From the NCBI RefSeq assembly GCF_035918395.1, contig NZ_CP142362.1:5032829-5096828 (forward strand): a stretch of DNA of 64,000 nucleotides. The letters run 5' to 3'. The notes beneath the pieces are model-generated. The model was not told where the DNA came from. It did no database searches and worked only from the letters and a program-made list of their open reading frames with translations. Source of the stretch: Mycolicibacterium sp. ND9-15 (GTDB lineage: Bacteria; Actinomycetota; Actinomycetes; Mycobacteriales; Mycobacteriaceae). Each line of letters starts with the position of its first letter. The stretch's first letter is position 1. Below, in pieces: positions 34,272 to 42,614 of this stretch. The position numbers and the translations under genes were made by a program.

Positions 34272-34706
34272 CTAACCCTCCACCATCGAACGCAGGTTCG
34301 TCAGTGTCCTGCTCATGTTGCGACCCACCTGGCGCGCGGCCACTCGGTCGGCGATCAACCCGAGCAGATTGCCTGCCGACTCATAGGACAGCCGGAACGT
34401 CACCTTCGTTCGTCTGTCGTCGGTCTCCCGCAGCCGGAACCGGCCGCGCTGAGACACCCCGGTCAGCGCGGTCCAGGACAGCTCCCGAGGCGGGTCGAAC
34501 TCGACCAGTTCCACCGTGCCGCCGATCGGCACCGAGCCCACTTTCCAGTGCACGGTGTAGCGGGCGCCCAATCCGGCCGGACCCTCGGTCAGCGTCTCAA
34601 ACCGGTTGAGGCTCGCCATGAACTCCGGGTAGCACCCCGGGTCGCTGATCACCTTCCACACCCGGTCCCGCTCGGCGTCGATGACGCACTGGCGCTGCAC
34701 CCTCAT
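34272..34706 (-). CDS. SRPBCC (START-like) family protein
   Basis: 144 aa. Typical polyketide-cyclase/START-like beginning: RVQRQCVIDAERDRVWKVIS, DPGCYPEFMASLNRFETLTE, then VEFDPPRELSWTALTGVSQR. The helix-grip fold binds hydrophobic ligands. The ATG at 34706 is 7 bp after the stop of the acyltransferase gene upstream, so the two are likely co-transcribed; the frame further upstream is inside that gene. Its partner suggests lipid handling. Confidence 0.85.
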   Translation of the reverse strand: MRVQRQCVIDAERDRVWKVISDPGCYPEFMASLNRFETLTEGPAGLGARYTVHWKVGSVPIGGTVELVEFDPPRELSWTALTGVSQRGRFRLRETDDRRTKVTFRLSYESAGNLLGLIADRVAARQVGRNMSRTLTNLRSMVEG

Positions 34707-34713
34707 CGGAACA

Positions 34714-35559
34714 TCAGCCCAGCACCGGAAGGCGTCGTCCGGTGGCCAACCTGTCGACGCCGGCCTGCAGACTGGCCAACACCTTGTCATCGACGACGTC
34801 GTCGTCACTGGTCGCGATGTCGTCCGCGTCGATGGGCGTCTGCACCTCGATGGCGATCTTCGTCGGCAGGGGCAGCCGCGGCACCATGTCGCTGACGATG
34901 AGACCCCACGGCGGCGCCAACAGGATCGGCACGCTCTTGAGGCGCGCCAACCTGTCGACCATCAGCAGCTTGGCCAGCCATTGACCGCGGTCGAGGAAGA
35001 GGGCCGCTTCCTGACCGCCGACGCTGGCGACCGGCACGATCGGCACGCCCGCCTCGCGGGCGAGTTTCACATAACCCTTGCGGCCGCCGAAGTCGACTTC
35101 GTGGCGCTTCCACGACGGCCGGAACACCTCGTAGTCACCGCCCGGATACACCAGCAGGGCTCCGCCAGACGCCAGCGCCAGTTTGGCGTTGTCGGGATTG
35201 GCGGCGACGGTGCCGAACTTGCGCAGCGAGCCCAGTCCCGGCATCGAGACGACGAGGTTGTGCGCGAGTTGGTAGAACGGCCGCTCGACGCCGAAGTACG
35301 AGCTGAACGCCAGCGTGAACACGAATGTGTCCGGTGGCAGGTTGCCTCCGCTGTGGTTGCCCACCAACAACACCGGGCCGTCGGCGGGGATACGGTCCAG
35401 CCCCCGCACGTCGGCACGAAAATACAGCGACGCCAGCAGCCACAGGCCGGGCAGCTGTTCGCGAATGTAGTCGGGGTCGCGCTGATCCAGGTCGGCCTTG
35501 GGCACCCGGGCGGACACCTGCTGCTTGGCCCACCCGAAAACGTCGTCGATGCCCGCCAT
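34714..35559 (-). CDS. Lysophospholipid acyltransferase (LPLAT/PlsC superfamily)
   Basis: 281 aa. Acceptor motif NHSGGNLPPD in the HX4D region (H at about residue 68), YPGGDYEVFRPSWKR and VPIVPVASVGGQEA correspond to the conserved blocks of the diacylglycerol-acyltransferase-like/LPLAT group of mycobacterial proteins. Likely transfers an acyl chain to a lysophospholipid or related lipid at the membrane. Divergent from the metal-dependent hydrolase gene at 35648, the 88-bp gap holding TAGACT as a candidate -10 for that gene. Confidence 0.87.
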   Translation of the reverse strand: MAGIDDVFGWAKQQVSARVPKADLDQRDPDYIREQLPGLWLLASLYFRADVRGLDRIPADGPVLLVGNHSGGNLPPDTFVFTLAFSSYFGVERPFYQLAHNLVVSMPGLGSLRKFGTVAANPDNAKLALASGGALLVYPGGDYEVFRPSWKRHEVDFGGRKGYVKLAREAGVPIVPVASVGGQEAALFLDRGQWLAKLLMVDRLARLKSVPILLAPPWGLIVSDMVPRLPLPTKIAIEVQTPIDADDIATSDDDVVDDKVLASLQAGVDRLATGRRLPVLG

Positions 35560-35647
35560 GGAAGGTGTTATACACGCGGCCCGCGATCCTGAAACCTGAC
35601 TGACGACTTATCGGACGTAGACTGTTCGGCACGAAGGAGGAGCCAGA

Positions 35648-36574
35648 ATGGCAGATTCGCCGGCTCAGCCGGTGGCGTTGCGCCCGCGTCGTTTCGATCA
35701 CGAGGTCGACCCGGGCCGGGTCCAGATCCAGGCCCGCAAGGTGCATTTCGACCTGTCCGGCATCTCCCTGGAGTGGATCCCCGGCCACCCCGTGGCGTCC
35801 ACCATGATCAACCTGTTCAACGTGGTGTTGCCCGCGGCCGAGCACTGGTTCGTGCGCACCTACAACGAGGCACTGCCGCTGGTCAAGGATTCCAGCCTCG
35901 CCGACGACATCCGGGGTTTCACCGGTCAGGAGGCGACGCACGCCGCCGCTCACGACGACGTGATCGAGAAGTTCCTCATTGGCAACGGAGTTGATCCCGC
36001 GCCCATGATGAACCTCGTTGAGTACATGTTCGGAAAGGTTTTGGCGCCAACGGATTCCGATGACCCCGAGCGGCGACTCAACAATCTCTGCGAACGGTTG
36101 TGGTTGATCGCGGCACTCGAACACTACACCGCGGTGCTCGGCGATTTCGCGCTCAACTCCACCTGGGACGACCACGGCGCCGACCCGACCATGGTCGACC
36201 TGTTCCGCTGGCACGGCAGCGAAGAGGTCGAGCACCGCTGTGTCGCCCATGACGTTGCGGTGTACTTCCACAACAGCTATCCCGACAGGATCCGGGCGAT
36301 GACGGTGGCGGCCACGGCCATGTTCGTGTTCTTCCAACGCGGCACCTGGTACCTGCTCAGATCCGATCCGAACTGCGACATCGGATGGTGGGCGATGCAG
36401 CGGATGCGGATGCGCGACTCCGAACTCGGGTTGCTGCCCAAGTTCCGAACCCTGTTCGGGGTCAACACGCTGACGTACTTCCGGCCCGGCTTCTCTCCCG
36501 AGGAGATGGGCTCGACCGCTCAAGCCGTCGCCTACCTGGGCACCTCACCCGCCGCCCGCGCCGCGCACCGTTGA
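35648..36574 (+). CDS. PF10118-type predicted metal-dependent hydrolase
   Basis: 308 aa. The four-helix, di-iron-like ligand pattern is clear: PAAEHWFVRT, GFTGQEATHAAAHDD, IAALEHYTAVLGD and GSEEVEHRCVAHDVA. COG3687 proteins are called metal-dependent hydrolases, yet the EXXH pairs look like a ferritin-type di-iron site, and the neighbour is a flavin/iron-sulphur reductase that could supply electrons. GAAGGAGGAG before the ATG is a strong ribosome-binding site. The two genes overlap by one base (TGATG), arguing for a joint oxygenase or desaturase-like system. Confidence 0.87.
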   Translation: MADSPAQPVALRPRRFDHEVDPGRVQIQARKVHFDLSGISLEWIPGHPVASTMINLFNVVLPAAEHWFVRTYNEALPLVKDSSLADDIRGFTGQEATHAAAHDDVIEKFLIGNGVDPAPMMNLVEYMFGKVLAPTDSDDPERRLNNLCERLWLIAALEHYTAVLGDFALNSTWDDHGADPTMVDLFRWHGSEEVEHRCVAHDVAVYFHNSYPDRIRAMTVAATAMFVFFQRGTWYLLRSDPNCDIGWWAMQRMRMRDSELGLLPKFRTLFGVNTLTYFRPGFSPEEMGSTAQAVAYLGTSPAARAAHR

Positions 36575-37680
36575 TGGGGTTACGGGAACGCTACCGGCAG
36601 CTGCCGCCCAATCCGCTGCGGCCGGGCCGGCGTTACGTGATGATGGGCATGGCGGAAGCGGTGATAACCGGGATGGAGGCGCTCGCCGGCGCCGTCCGTC
36701 GGGTCGCTCCGCTTCCCGAGTTCGACCGCACGCACGTGCTGCGCGTCGTCGACCGGCAGGTGGTGGCGCGCGACGAGCACGTGGTCGCGTTGACGCTGAC
36801 CGCGGCCGACGACAAGCCGCTGCCCCGGTGGTCTCCGGGCTCACACATCGACATCACGCTGCCCAGCGGGCTGGTGCGCCATTACTCGCTGTGTGGCGAC
36901 CCTGGGCACGGCGACAGCTACCGCATCGCGGTGCGGCTCATCCCGGCCGGCGGCGGGGGCTCGATCGAGGTGCATGAGGCGCTGCGGCCGGGAGCGACGG
37001 TGACATCGCACGGGCCGCGCAACGCGTTCCCGATGACCGTGCCGGGCTTCGGATCCCCGACGCAGCGGCTGCGGTTCATCGCCGGCGGTATCGGAATCAC
37101 CCCGATCCTGCCGATGCTGAGGCTCGCACAGCGCCTCCGCGTCGACTGGTCGCTGCTGTACAGCGGCCGCAGTCGCGACAGCCTGCCGTTCGTCGACGAG
37201 GTCGCGCGGTTCGGGCACCCCGTCCAGATCCGCACCGACGACGTCGCGGGCCTGCCGAGCGCCGACGAGTTGCTCGGCGACTGTCCCGACGGCACCGCGG
37301 TCTACGCATGCGGGCCGGCGCCCATGTTGACCGCGATCCGCGAGCGGCTGGTCGGCCGCGACAATGTCGAGCTGCACTTCGAGCGGTTCGCCGCCGCGCC
37401 GGTTGTGGACGGCTCGGGTTTCTCGGTGGTGGCGGCCTCGACCGGCGAGACTGTCGACGTCGGGGCCGACGAGACACTGCTCGCCGCGCTGCGCCGATCG
37501 GGTGTGCCCGCGCCGTACTCCTGCCAGCAGGGCTTCTGCGGGACCTGCCGCACCCGTGTGCTGGCGGGCGCCGTCGACCATCGCGACACGTTGCTCGCCG
37601 ACAGTGAACGCGCCGGCGGGCTGATGTTGATCTGCGTCTCGCGCGCCGCCGAGGGGTCCGATCTGACGCTGGATCTGTAG
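36574..37680 (+). CDS. Ferredoxin-NADP reductase-type oxidoreductase with C-terminal 2Fe-2S domain (PDR/VanB type)
   Basis: 368 aa. Domains: flavin-binding barrel (about 55-150; RHYSLCGDP), NAD(P)-binding domain (GGIGITPILPMLRLAQ; YACGPAPMLTAIRERL) and plant-type ferredoxin (CQQGFCGTCRTRVLAG then a fourth Cys in MLICVSRA). It passes electrons from NAD(P)H to a partner oxygenase; the best candidate is the di-iron-like protein encoded directly upstream. The ATG at 36574 overlaps the upstream stop (TGATG). The open frame further upstream lies inside that gene. Confidence 0.93.
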   Translation: MGLRERYRQLPPNPLRPGRRYVMMGMAEAVITGMEALAGAVRRVAPLPEFDRTHVLRVVDRQVVARDEHVVALTLTAADDKPLPRWSPGSHIDITLPSGLVRHYSLCGDPGHGDSYRIAVRLIPAGGGGSIEVHEALRPGATVTSHGPRNAFPMTVPGFGSPTQRLRFIAGGIGITPILPMLRLAQRLRVDWSLLYSGRSRDSLPFVDEVARFGHPVQIRTDDVAGLPSADELLGDCPDGTAVYACGPAPMLTAIRERLVGRDNVELHFERFAAAPVVDGSGFSVVAASTGETVDVGADETLLAALRRSGVPAPYSCQQGFCGTCRTRVLAGAVDHRDTLLADSERAGGLMLICVSRAAEGSDLTLDL

Positions 37681-37688
37681 TCGTCTCG

Positions 37689-37694
37689 TACTAT
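37689..37694 (+). promoter_or_regulatory. Candidate -10 box of pknF, leaderless
   Basis: TACTAT at 37689-37694 ends 6 nt before the pknF ATG at 37701, the spacing expected when transcription starts at the first base of the start codon. No ribosome-binding site precedes the ATG. No clear -35 was seen. Confidence 0.5.
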
Positions 37695-37700
37695 TCGGCC

Positions 37701-39152
37701 ATGCCGCTGGCCGATGGCGCGACGTTCGCCGGATACACCATCCTGCGCCTGCTCGGCTCCGGTGGCATGGGCGAGGTTTACCTGGCCCAGCATCCGCGCC
37801 TCCCGCGCCGCGACGCGCTCAAGGTGCTTCCCGCCTCGGTGTCGGCCGACGATGACTACCGCCGACGGTTCGAGCGCGAGGCCGACATCGCGGCCACGCT
37901 GTGGCATCCGCACATCGTCGGGGTGCACGACCGCGGTGAGGCCGACGGCCAGATCTGGATCTCGATGGACTACGTCGACGGCACCGACGCCGCGGAACTG
38001 TTGCAGGAGCGCTATCCCGACGGGATGCCCCCGCGGGAGGTTGCCGCGATCATCAGCGCGATCGCCGGTGCCCTCGACTACGCCCACCACGGCGGCCTGC
38101 TGCACCGCGACGTCAAGCCCGCCAACATACTGCTCGCCCATCCCGAATCCGGTGACCAACGAATTCTGTTGGCCGACTTTGGAATCGCGCGTTGGGTGAA
38201 CGACGTCAGCGGGCTGACAGCAACGAACATGACGGTGGGTACCGTCTCCTATGCCGCGCCCGAACAACTGATGGGCGAGCGGTTGGACGGTCGGGCAGAC
38301 CAGTATGCGTTGGCGGCCACCGCATTTCATTTACTGACCGGGTCGCCGCCGTTTCGCAACTCCAATCCCGCCGTCGTCATCAGCCAGCACCTGTCGGCGG
38401 CGCCACCCCAGATCAGCGCCCGCCGCCCCGACTTCGCGGCTCTGGATCCTGTGCTGGCCAAGGCGCTGGCCAAAGATCCCAAGGACCGGTTCGAGCGCTG
38501 CGCCGACTTCGCGCGGGCGCTCAGCCACCACCTCGGCGTCTCCTCGTCGGACGACGACGGCACCCAGCTGGCGATGGCCGTCACCCGGCCGAAGCGCTCT
38601 TTGCTGCGGGCAGGCGTACTGGTGCCGGCCGTTCTTGCGGTGCTGCTTGCGGTCGCGGTCGTCTTCGGCCTGGCCGAGATGCGCCGCGCCGACGACGAGC
38701 GTCCGGCCGCGGCACCGACGACAACCACGTCCGTCGCGTCGGCACCCTTGGCACCACCACCACCGCCGCCGACGACCACCACACCGACCGACGGCCCCGC
38801 CACCACGACGACGACCGCCGGCGACGACGACACGACCACCGCACCGTCGTCGCCGTCAGACGATGACTCCACGGCGGTGATCGGGGCCGACTGCTCCCCC
38901 GTCGGCCGCACCGCGACGACGGCCGACGGCTCGACCGCGTACTGCTCGACGCTGCAGACCACCGGTGACTCGATCTGGTCGCTGACCGAGGGCGACGTCG
39001 CGAGCCCGACGGTGAGCACCGAACCAACCGACCCACCGCTGCCGATCGCCGAGGAATCCCCCGTACGGGTGTGCATGGAGCAGACCGGTCAGACCCGCCG
39101 CGAATGCCGCAGGGCCATCCGCGAAAGCAACGGCTTGCCCCCGCTGCCATGA
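37701..39152 (+). CDS. pknF: Serine/threonine protein kinase PknF
   Basis: 483 aa. Cytoplasmic kinase domain (11-277) with GSGGMGEV (19-26), catalytic K41, HRDVKPAN (D137), DFG (159-161) and APEQ; activation-loop threonines T173, T175, T178. One membrane helix (303-325). Outside: Pro/Thr-rich linker and a C-terminal domain with four cysteines (CSPVG...YCSTL...VCMEQTGQTRREC). The start (MPLADGATFAGYTILRLLGS) and end match M. tuberculosis PknF closely. There PknF sits beside its substrate, the FHA/ABC transporter Rv1747; here it is followed with an ATGA overlap by a luciferase-like oxidoreductase. Confidence 0.94.
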   Translation: MPLADGATFAGYTILRLLGSGGMGEVYLAQHPRLPRRDALKVLPASVSADDDYRRRFEREADIAATLWHPHIVGVHDRGEADGQIWISMDYVDGTDAAELLQERYPDGMPPREVAAIISAIAGALDYAHHGGLLHRDVKPANILLAHPESGDQRILLADFGIARWVNDVSGLTATNMTVGTVSYAAPEQLMGERLDGRADQYALAATAFHLLTGSPPFRNSNPAVVISQHLSAAPPQISARRPDFAALDPVLAKALAKDPKDRFERCADFARALSHHLGVSSSDDDGTQLAMAVTRPKRSLLRAGVLVPAVLAVLLAVAVVFGLAEMRRADDERPAAAPTTTTSVASAPLAPPPPPPTTTTPTDGPATTTTTAGDDDTTTAPSSPSDDDSTAVIGADCSPVGRTATTADGSTAYCSTLQTTGDSIWSLTEGDVASPTVSTEPTDPPLPIAEESPVRVCMEQTGQTRRECRRAIRESNGLPPLP

Positions 39153-40024
39153 AGTACGCCGTCATCGCGCCCGTCGCCGCGGGTGTCACCGCAGAGCCCG
39201 TTTTCATGGCCGCATTCGCGCAGCATCTGGAGGCGTGCGGATTCGAGTCGCTCGTGGTGGTCGAGCACACCGTGCTGATGTCGCGGTACGCCAGCGTCTA
39301 CCCCTACGACGCGTCGGGCCGCGTGGAATTGCCGGCCGACTGCAATGTGCCAGATCCCCTTGACCTGCTTGCGTTCCTGGCCGGTCAGACCCGGCGGCTC
39401 GGGCTGGCCACCGGGGTGCTCGTGCTGCCCAACCATCACCCCGTGGTGCTGGCCAAGCGGGTCGCCACCGTCGATGCGCTCTCGGGTGGCCGAGTGCGGC
39501 TGTGCGTGGGCATGGGCTGGCTCAAGGAGGAGATCGAGGCCTGCGGGACCGACTTCGGCAGCAGGGGCCGGCGCGCCGACGAGCAGCTCGCGGTGCTACG
39601 CCTGCTGTGGCAGGACAGCCCGGAAGGAGCCGACTTCCACGGTGAGTTCTTCGACTTCGACAACGCGATGTGCTATCCGAAACCCTTGGCGCACATACCG
39701 ATTCACATCGGTGGGCATAGCCGCGCGGCGGCCCGGCGGGCCGGCCGGCTCGGCGACGGGTTCCAGCCGCTCGGTGTCGGCGGCACCGAACTGGCCCAGC
39801 TGGTCTCGCTGATGCGCGACGAGGCCGCGCGTTGCGGGCGCGATCCCGATGCGCTGGAACTCTCGCTCGGGCATCTCGTCACCAAAATCGACGGCGAACG
39901 GGCAGCCAAACTCGAGGCGCTCGGCGCGCACCGCCTGATCCTGGCCATGCCGCTGACGACCGATATCGACGAGGCCCGCGACCAGCTGTCGGCCTGTGCG
40001 CAGCGGCTGGGGCTGACCGGATGA
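39149..40024 (+). CDS. LLM-class (luciferase-like) oxidoreductase, probably F420-dependent
   Basis: 291 aa, TIM-barrel luciferase-like monooxygenase family. Family sequences: LLAFLAGQTRRLGLATGVLV, PNHHPVVLAKRVATVDALSG, GRVRLCVGMGWLKEE, ADEQLAVLRLLW and PIHIGGHSRAAARRAGRLGD. The ATG overlaps the pknF stop (ATGA), so translation is coupled, an unusual partner for a kinase. In mycobacteria this class generally uses F420H2 instead of FMNH2. Substrate unknown. Confidence 0.9.
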   Translation: MKYAVIAPVAAGVTAEPVFMAAFAQHLEACGFESLVVVEHTVLMSRYASVYPYDASGRVELPADCNVPDPLDLLAFLAGQTRRLGLATGVLVLPNHHPVVLAKRVATVDALSGGRVRLCVGMGWLKEEIEACGTDFGSRGRRADEQLAVLRLLWQDSPEGADFHGEFFDFDNAMCYPKPLAHIPIHIGGHSRAAARRAGRLGDGFQPLGVGGTELAQLVSLMRDEAARCGRDPDALELSLGHLVTKIDGERAAKLEALGAHRLILAMPLTTDIDEARDQLSACAQRLGLTG

Positions 40025-40581
40025 GGCTGCGTACCGCGGACCGGTTGGCGGTGGCCGATCTGGTGCATATCTACGCCTCTGCGGTCGACGACCGCCGGTT
40101 CGACGACGTGGTCGAGTTGTTCACCGAGAACGCCGAACTGCGGCTGCCGGACCCGCCGCGGTCGTTGGAGCCGGTGCGGTGCCACCGCGGCCGCGACGGC
40201 GTGCGCGCGGCGCTCGCGGCGCTGGTCGCGGTGACCCGTACCGAGCACGCGATCGTCGGCGAGGTGTACGCCCCAGGCGGCGAGCCCGATTACGCGCTCG
40301 GCCGGATCACCTGCATCGCCCACCACTGGACGGTCACCGACGGCCAGGCGTCCGACCTGGTGTGGCATCTGCGCTACGACGACGAATACCTGCGGGCGCG
40401 GGCCGGCTGGCGGATCCACGGCCGGGCATTGACCATCAACGCGATCGAGACCCGAGGTGTTCGTCGCCTTCGATTGCCGCCAACAGACCGTCCAGCAGCG
40501 GCCGCTGACCCTTCAACAGCTTGGACCGAGCCTGCGCCACCGAAAACCAACCCGCCCGGTCGATTTCGGGAAACTCCCTGA
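40021..40581 (+). CDS. NTF2/SnoaL-like protein with a C-terminal read-through
   Basis: The conserved part (about 142 aa) is a SnoaL-like fold: DLVHIYASAVDDRRFDDVVE, LFTENAELRLPDP and DLVWHLRYDDEYLRARAGW. Such proteins are isomerases, cyclases or binding proteins. The ATG overlaps the preceding stop (ATGA). The frame then continues for about 45 residues (Pro/Arg-rich, no fold) before a stop at 40581, overlapping the convergent NUDIX gene by 146 bp. Either a stop was lost or the tail is expressed but functionless. Coupled to the luciferase-like enzyme. Confidence 0.75.
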   Translation: MRLRTADRLAVADLVHIYASAVDDRRFDDVVELFTENAELRLPDPPRSLEPVRCHRGRDGVRAALAALVAVTRTEHAIVGEVYAPGGEPDYALGRITCIAHHWTVTDGQASDLVWHLRYDDEYLRARAGWRIHGRALTINAIETRGVRRLRLPPTDRPAAAADPSTAWTEPAPPKTNPPGRFRETP

Positions 40582-40927
40582 CCCTGCCAGACCCCTTCGG
40601 CCACTCCAGCGGGAACGTGTTGGAGAAGGTGCCGTCGAGGTCGAGGTCGCCCCGCACCGCGAACGCGGTGATGATCTTGCCGCTCGGCTGCCTCAGCGGC
40701 GGGAAATCGATGCGCGGGCCGGCCGGCGGCGGCTTGCCGAGTTCTTCTTCGAACTCGCGGCACGCGACGGCCCACGGGTCTTCACCCTCGGTGTACTCGC
40801 CTTTGGGGATCGACCACGCGCCCTGGTCCTTGTGCGCCCAGAACGGTCCGCCCGGGTGGCCGATGAGCACTTCGACGGTGCCGTCGGTCGGTCGGTAGAG
40901 CAGCAGGCCCGCGCTCAGCTTCGGCAT
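40436..40927 (-). CDS. NUDIX hydrolase
   Basis: 163 aa. Complete Nudix box GEYTEGEDPWAVACREFEEELGKP (positions G43 to G64 approx.; pattern GX5EX7REXXEEXG). Family members hydrolyse nucleoside diphosphates linked to another group. The sequence SAGLLLYRPTDGTVEVLIGH and WSIPKG mark the MutT-like group. Start at 40927 (MPKLSAG) is chosen because GGAGG is 9 nt upstream; the ATG at 40936 touches that site. 3' end overlaps the NTF2-like gene. Confidence 0.88.
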   Translation of the reverse strand: MPKLSAGLLLYRPTDGTVEVLIGHPGGPFWAHKDQGAWSIPKGEYTEGEDPWAVACREFEEELGKPPPAGPRIDFPPLRQPSGKIITAFAVRGDLDLDGTFSNTFPLEWPKGSGRVREFPEIDRAGWFSVAQARSKLLKGQRPLLDGLLAAIEGDEHLGSRSR

Positions 40928-40946
40928 GCTGCCCATCCTCCACCGC

Positions 40947-41007
40947 GCGAGCGACCGCGTCTGTACGCCGACACGCCGCTTCTAACTGTGCAAGAGCGGT
41001 CGCTCGC
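40947..41007. repeat. 61-nt intergenic inverted-repeat element (copy A, perfect arms)
   Basis: Perfect 12-bp arms GCGAGCGACCGC (40947-40958) and GCGGTCGCTCGC (40996-41007) separated by 37 nt. The interior contains GTCTGTACGCCGACACGCCGCT, of which the last part is shared with copy B. It occupies nearly all of the gap between the small protein at 41026 and the NUDIX gene, which are on the same strand, so it is transcribed if they share an mRNA. Confidence 0.7.
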
Positions 41008-41025
41008 CAGGCAAGGCCATCAGAA

Positions 41026-41217
41026 TCAGTATTTGCGGTCGCCCTCACTGCTGTCGAAGAAGGCCCAGTCCCCATCATCGCCCTTGACCTCCATGCGCCA
41101 GCCGAGTTCCGGGTCGGCTTTCTGGTCGACGAACCACGCGTGGGCGTCGTCGGCGCTTTCGATGTCCTTGGTGTCGACGACCTCGCCCTCGGGGTTCAAC
41201 ACGCGATATGTAGCCAT
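41026..41217 (-). CDS. Small conserved hypothetical protein
   Basis: 63 aa, acidic and rich in tryptophan and aspartate: MATYRVLNPEGEVVDTKDIE, SADDAHAWFVDQKADPELGW, RMEVKGDDGDWAFFDSSEGD. Looks like a compact beta-strand fold, not a regulator; no cysteine or signal peptide. The ATG has a GGGGAA-type ribosome-binding site. I do not recognise the family. It lies 33 bp downstream of the stop-side of the NADH dehydrogenase-like gene on the same strand. Confidence 0.72.
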   Translation of the reverse strand: MATYRVLNPEGEVVDTKDIESADDAHAWFVDQKADPELGWRMEVKGDDGDWAFFDSSEGDRKY

Positions 41218-41250
41218 GCCGTCACAGTTCCCCGGTTCACCCGGTTTGAA

Positions 41251-42570
41251 TCAGCTGGATTTCGGCACGGGAATGCCCTCACTGGCCGAGAACTGCGCAT
41301 CCTCCCGCGACGAGAGCCCGAACGAGACCACCGAGCGGTCGAAGAAGAGGTCGGTCAGGTACGCCAGTGTCACCGCCCAGCGATTGACCGAGCGCGGAAT
41401 CGCATAGACGTGGTAGGCGCGGGTGACCACCTTGGCCGGGAATCCGGACAACTGGATGTTGAGCGGGTTGGCCACGGCGTGTCGCGGGCCCAGATCGACG
41501 ACGAGCCCCATGTTGCCGTGCTTGTAGCGCTTCGCCTTGCCGTAGCCGAGGCTGGCGGCGACGTTGCGCGCCAACACCTTTCCCTGCCTGGTGGCGTGCT
41601 GCGCGGTCGGCGGGGTGATCTTTCCAGGCTGCGTGAGGTCCGGCACCGCCGCGGCGTCACCCGCCGCGAACACGCCGGGATGGCCGGGCACCTCCAGCTC
41701 CGTGGTCACCTTCAGCCGGCCCCGTTCGGTCGGCAGCCCGAGCTTCTCGATCAGCGGCGCACCCGTGACCCCGGTGACCCACGCCACCGTGTACGTACGG
41801 ACGATCGAATCATCGCTGAGCACAACGTGTTCGGCGTGCACCTCCTTGAGCGTGACCCCGAGCTGCACGTCGATGCCGCGGGACTTCAGCACGCGCTGCG
41901 CCGCAGCGCCCAGCTTCTCGCCGACTTCCGGCATCACCTGCTCGGCGAGGTCGAGCAGCAGAAATTTCACCTCGCCCGGATCGAACCCCATTTGGTTGGC
42001 GGCCGAGTCGGCGAGCGCGCGCAACTGCACGGCGAGTTCGGTGCCCGAGTACGACGCACCGACCACGACGATGGTCCGCCGCGCCTGCCTGCGGCCGGGA
42101 TCGTCGTCGACGTCGGCCAACTCGAGTTGTTGGAGCACATGGTCTCGCAGATACAACGCCTGGGCGGGCGACTTCAGGCCGCGGGCGTACTCGGCCAGGC
42201 CGGGCACGTCGAACAGCCGGGTCACCGAACCGGGGGTCAGCACCAGCCGGTCCCAGGAGAGCTCGCGCGCCCGTTCCTCGGGGTCGGTGAACATGACCGT
42301 GCGACGGTCGAAGTCGACCCCGTCGACCCGGCCGCGGATCGCTTGCACCCCGCGCAGCGCATTGGCCAGTGGAATCGCCACGAACCGGGGGTCCACCAGG
42401 CCGCCGGCGACATCCGGCAGCAGCGGGGTGTAAAGCATGTAGTCGTCCGGCGAGATGATCGAGATGTCGACATCCGCCGGCTTGTTCTGGTTCCTGCGCA
42501 ACCTGCGAGCCAGTGTCCGCGCGCATTCGAATCCGGTGAATCCGCTACCGACGATTACCACGGAAGTCAT
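41251..42570 (-). CDS. Type II NADH dehydrogenase-like FAD/NAD(P)-binding oxidoreductase
   Basis: 439 aa. Two Rossmann sites: FAD site VVIVGSGFTGFECARTL at the N-terminus and NAD(P) site IVVVGASYSGTELAVQL (about 165); GVFAAGDAAAVPDLT is the second FAD motif. C-terminal region (AYHVYAIPRSVNRWAVTLAY, LTDLFFDRSVVSFGL) contains the amphipathic membrane-binding part typical of NDH-2. It probably feeds NADH electrons to quinones without pumping protons. TACAGT at 42578-42583, 7 nt before the ATG, suggests a leaderless start. Confidence 0.88.
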   Translation of the reverse strand: MTSVVIVGSGFTGFECARTLARRLRRNQNKPADVDISIISPDDYMLYTPLLPDVAGGLVDPRFVAIPLANALRGVQAIRGRVDGVDFDRRTVMFTDPEERARELSWDRLVLTPGSVTRLFDVPGLAEYARGLKSPAQALYLRDHVLQQLELADVDDDPGRRQARRTIVVVGASYSGTELAVQLRALADSAANQMGFDPGEVKFLLLDLAEQVMPEVGEKLGAAAQRVLKSRGIDVQLGVTLKEVHAEHVVLSDDSIVRTYTVAWVTGVTGAPLIEKLGLPTERGRLKVTTELEVPGHPGVFAAGDAAAVPDLTQPGKITPPTAQHATRQGKVLARNVAASLGYGKAKRYKHGNMGLVVDLGPRHAVANPLNIQLSGFPAKVVTRAYHVYAIPRSVNRWAVTLAYLTDLFFDRSVVSFGLSSREDAQFSASEGIPVPKSS

Positions 42571-42614
42571 GCGCTCGACTGTACGGAACCGACCCCAGCG
42601 GGAATGCTGGAGTC

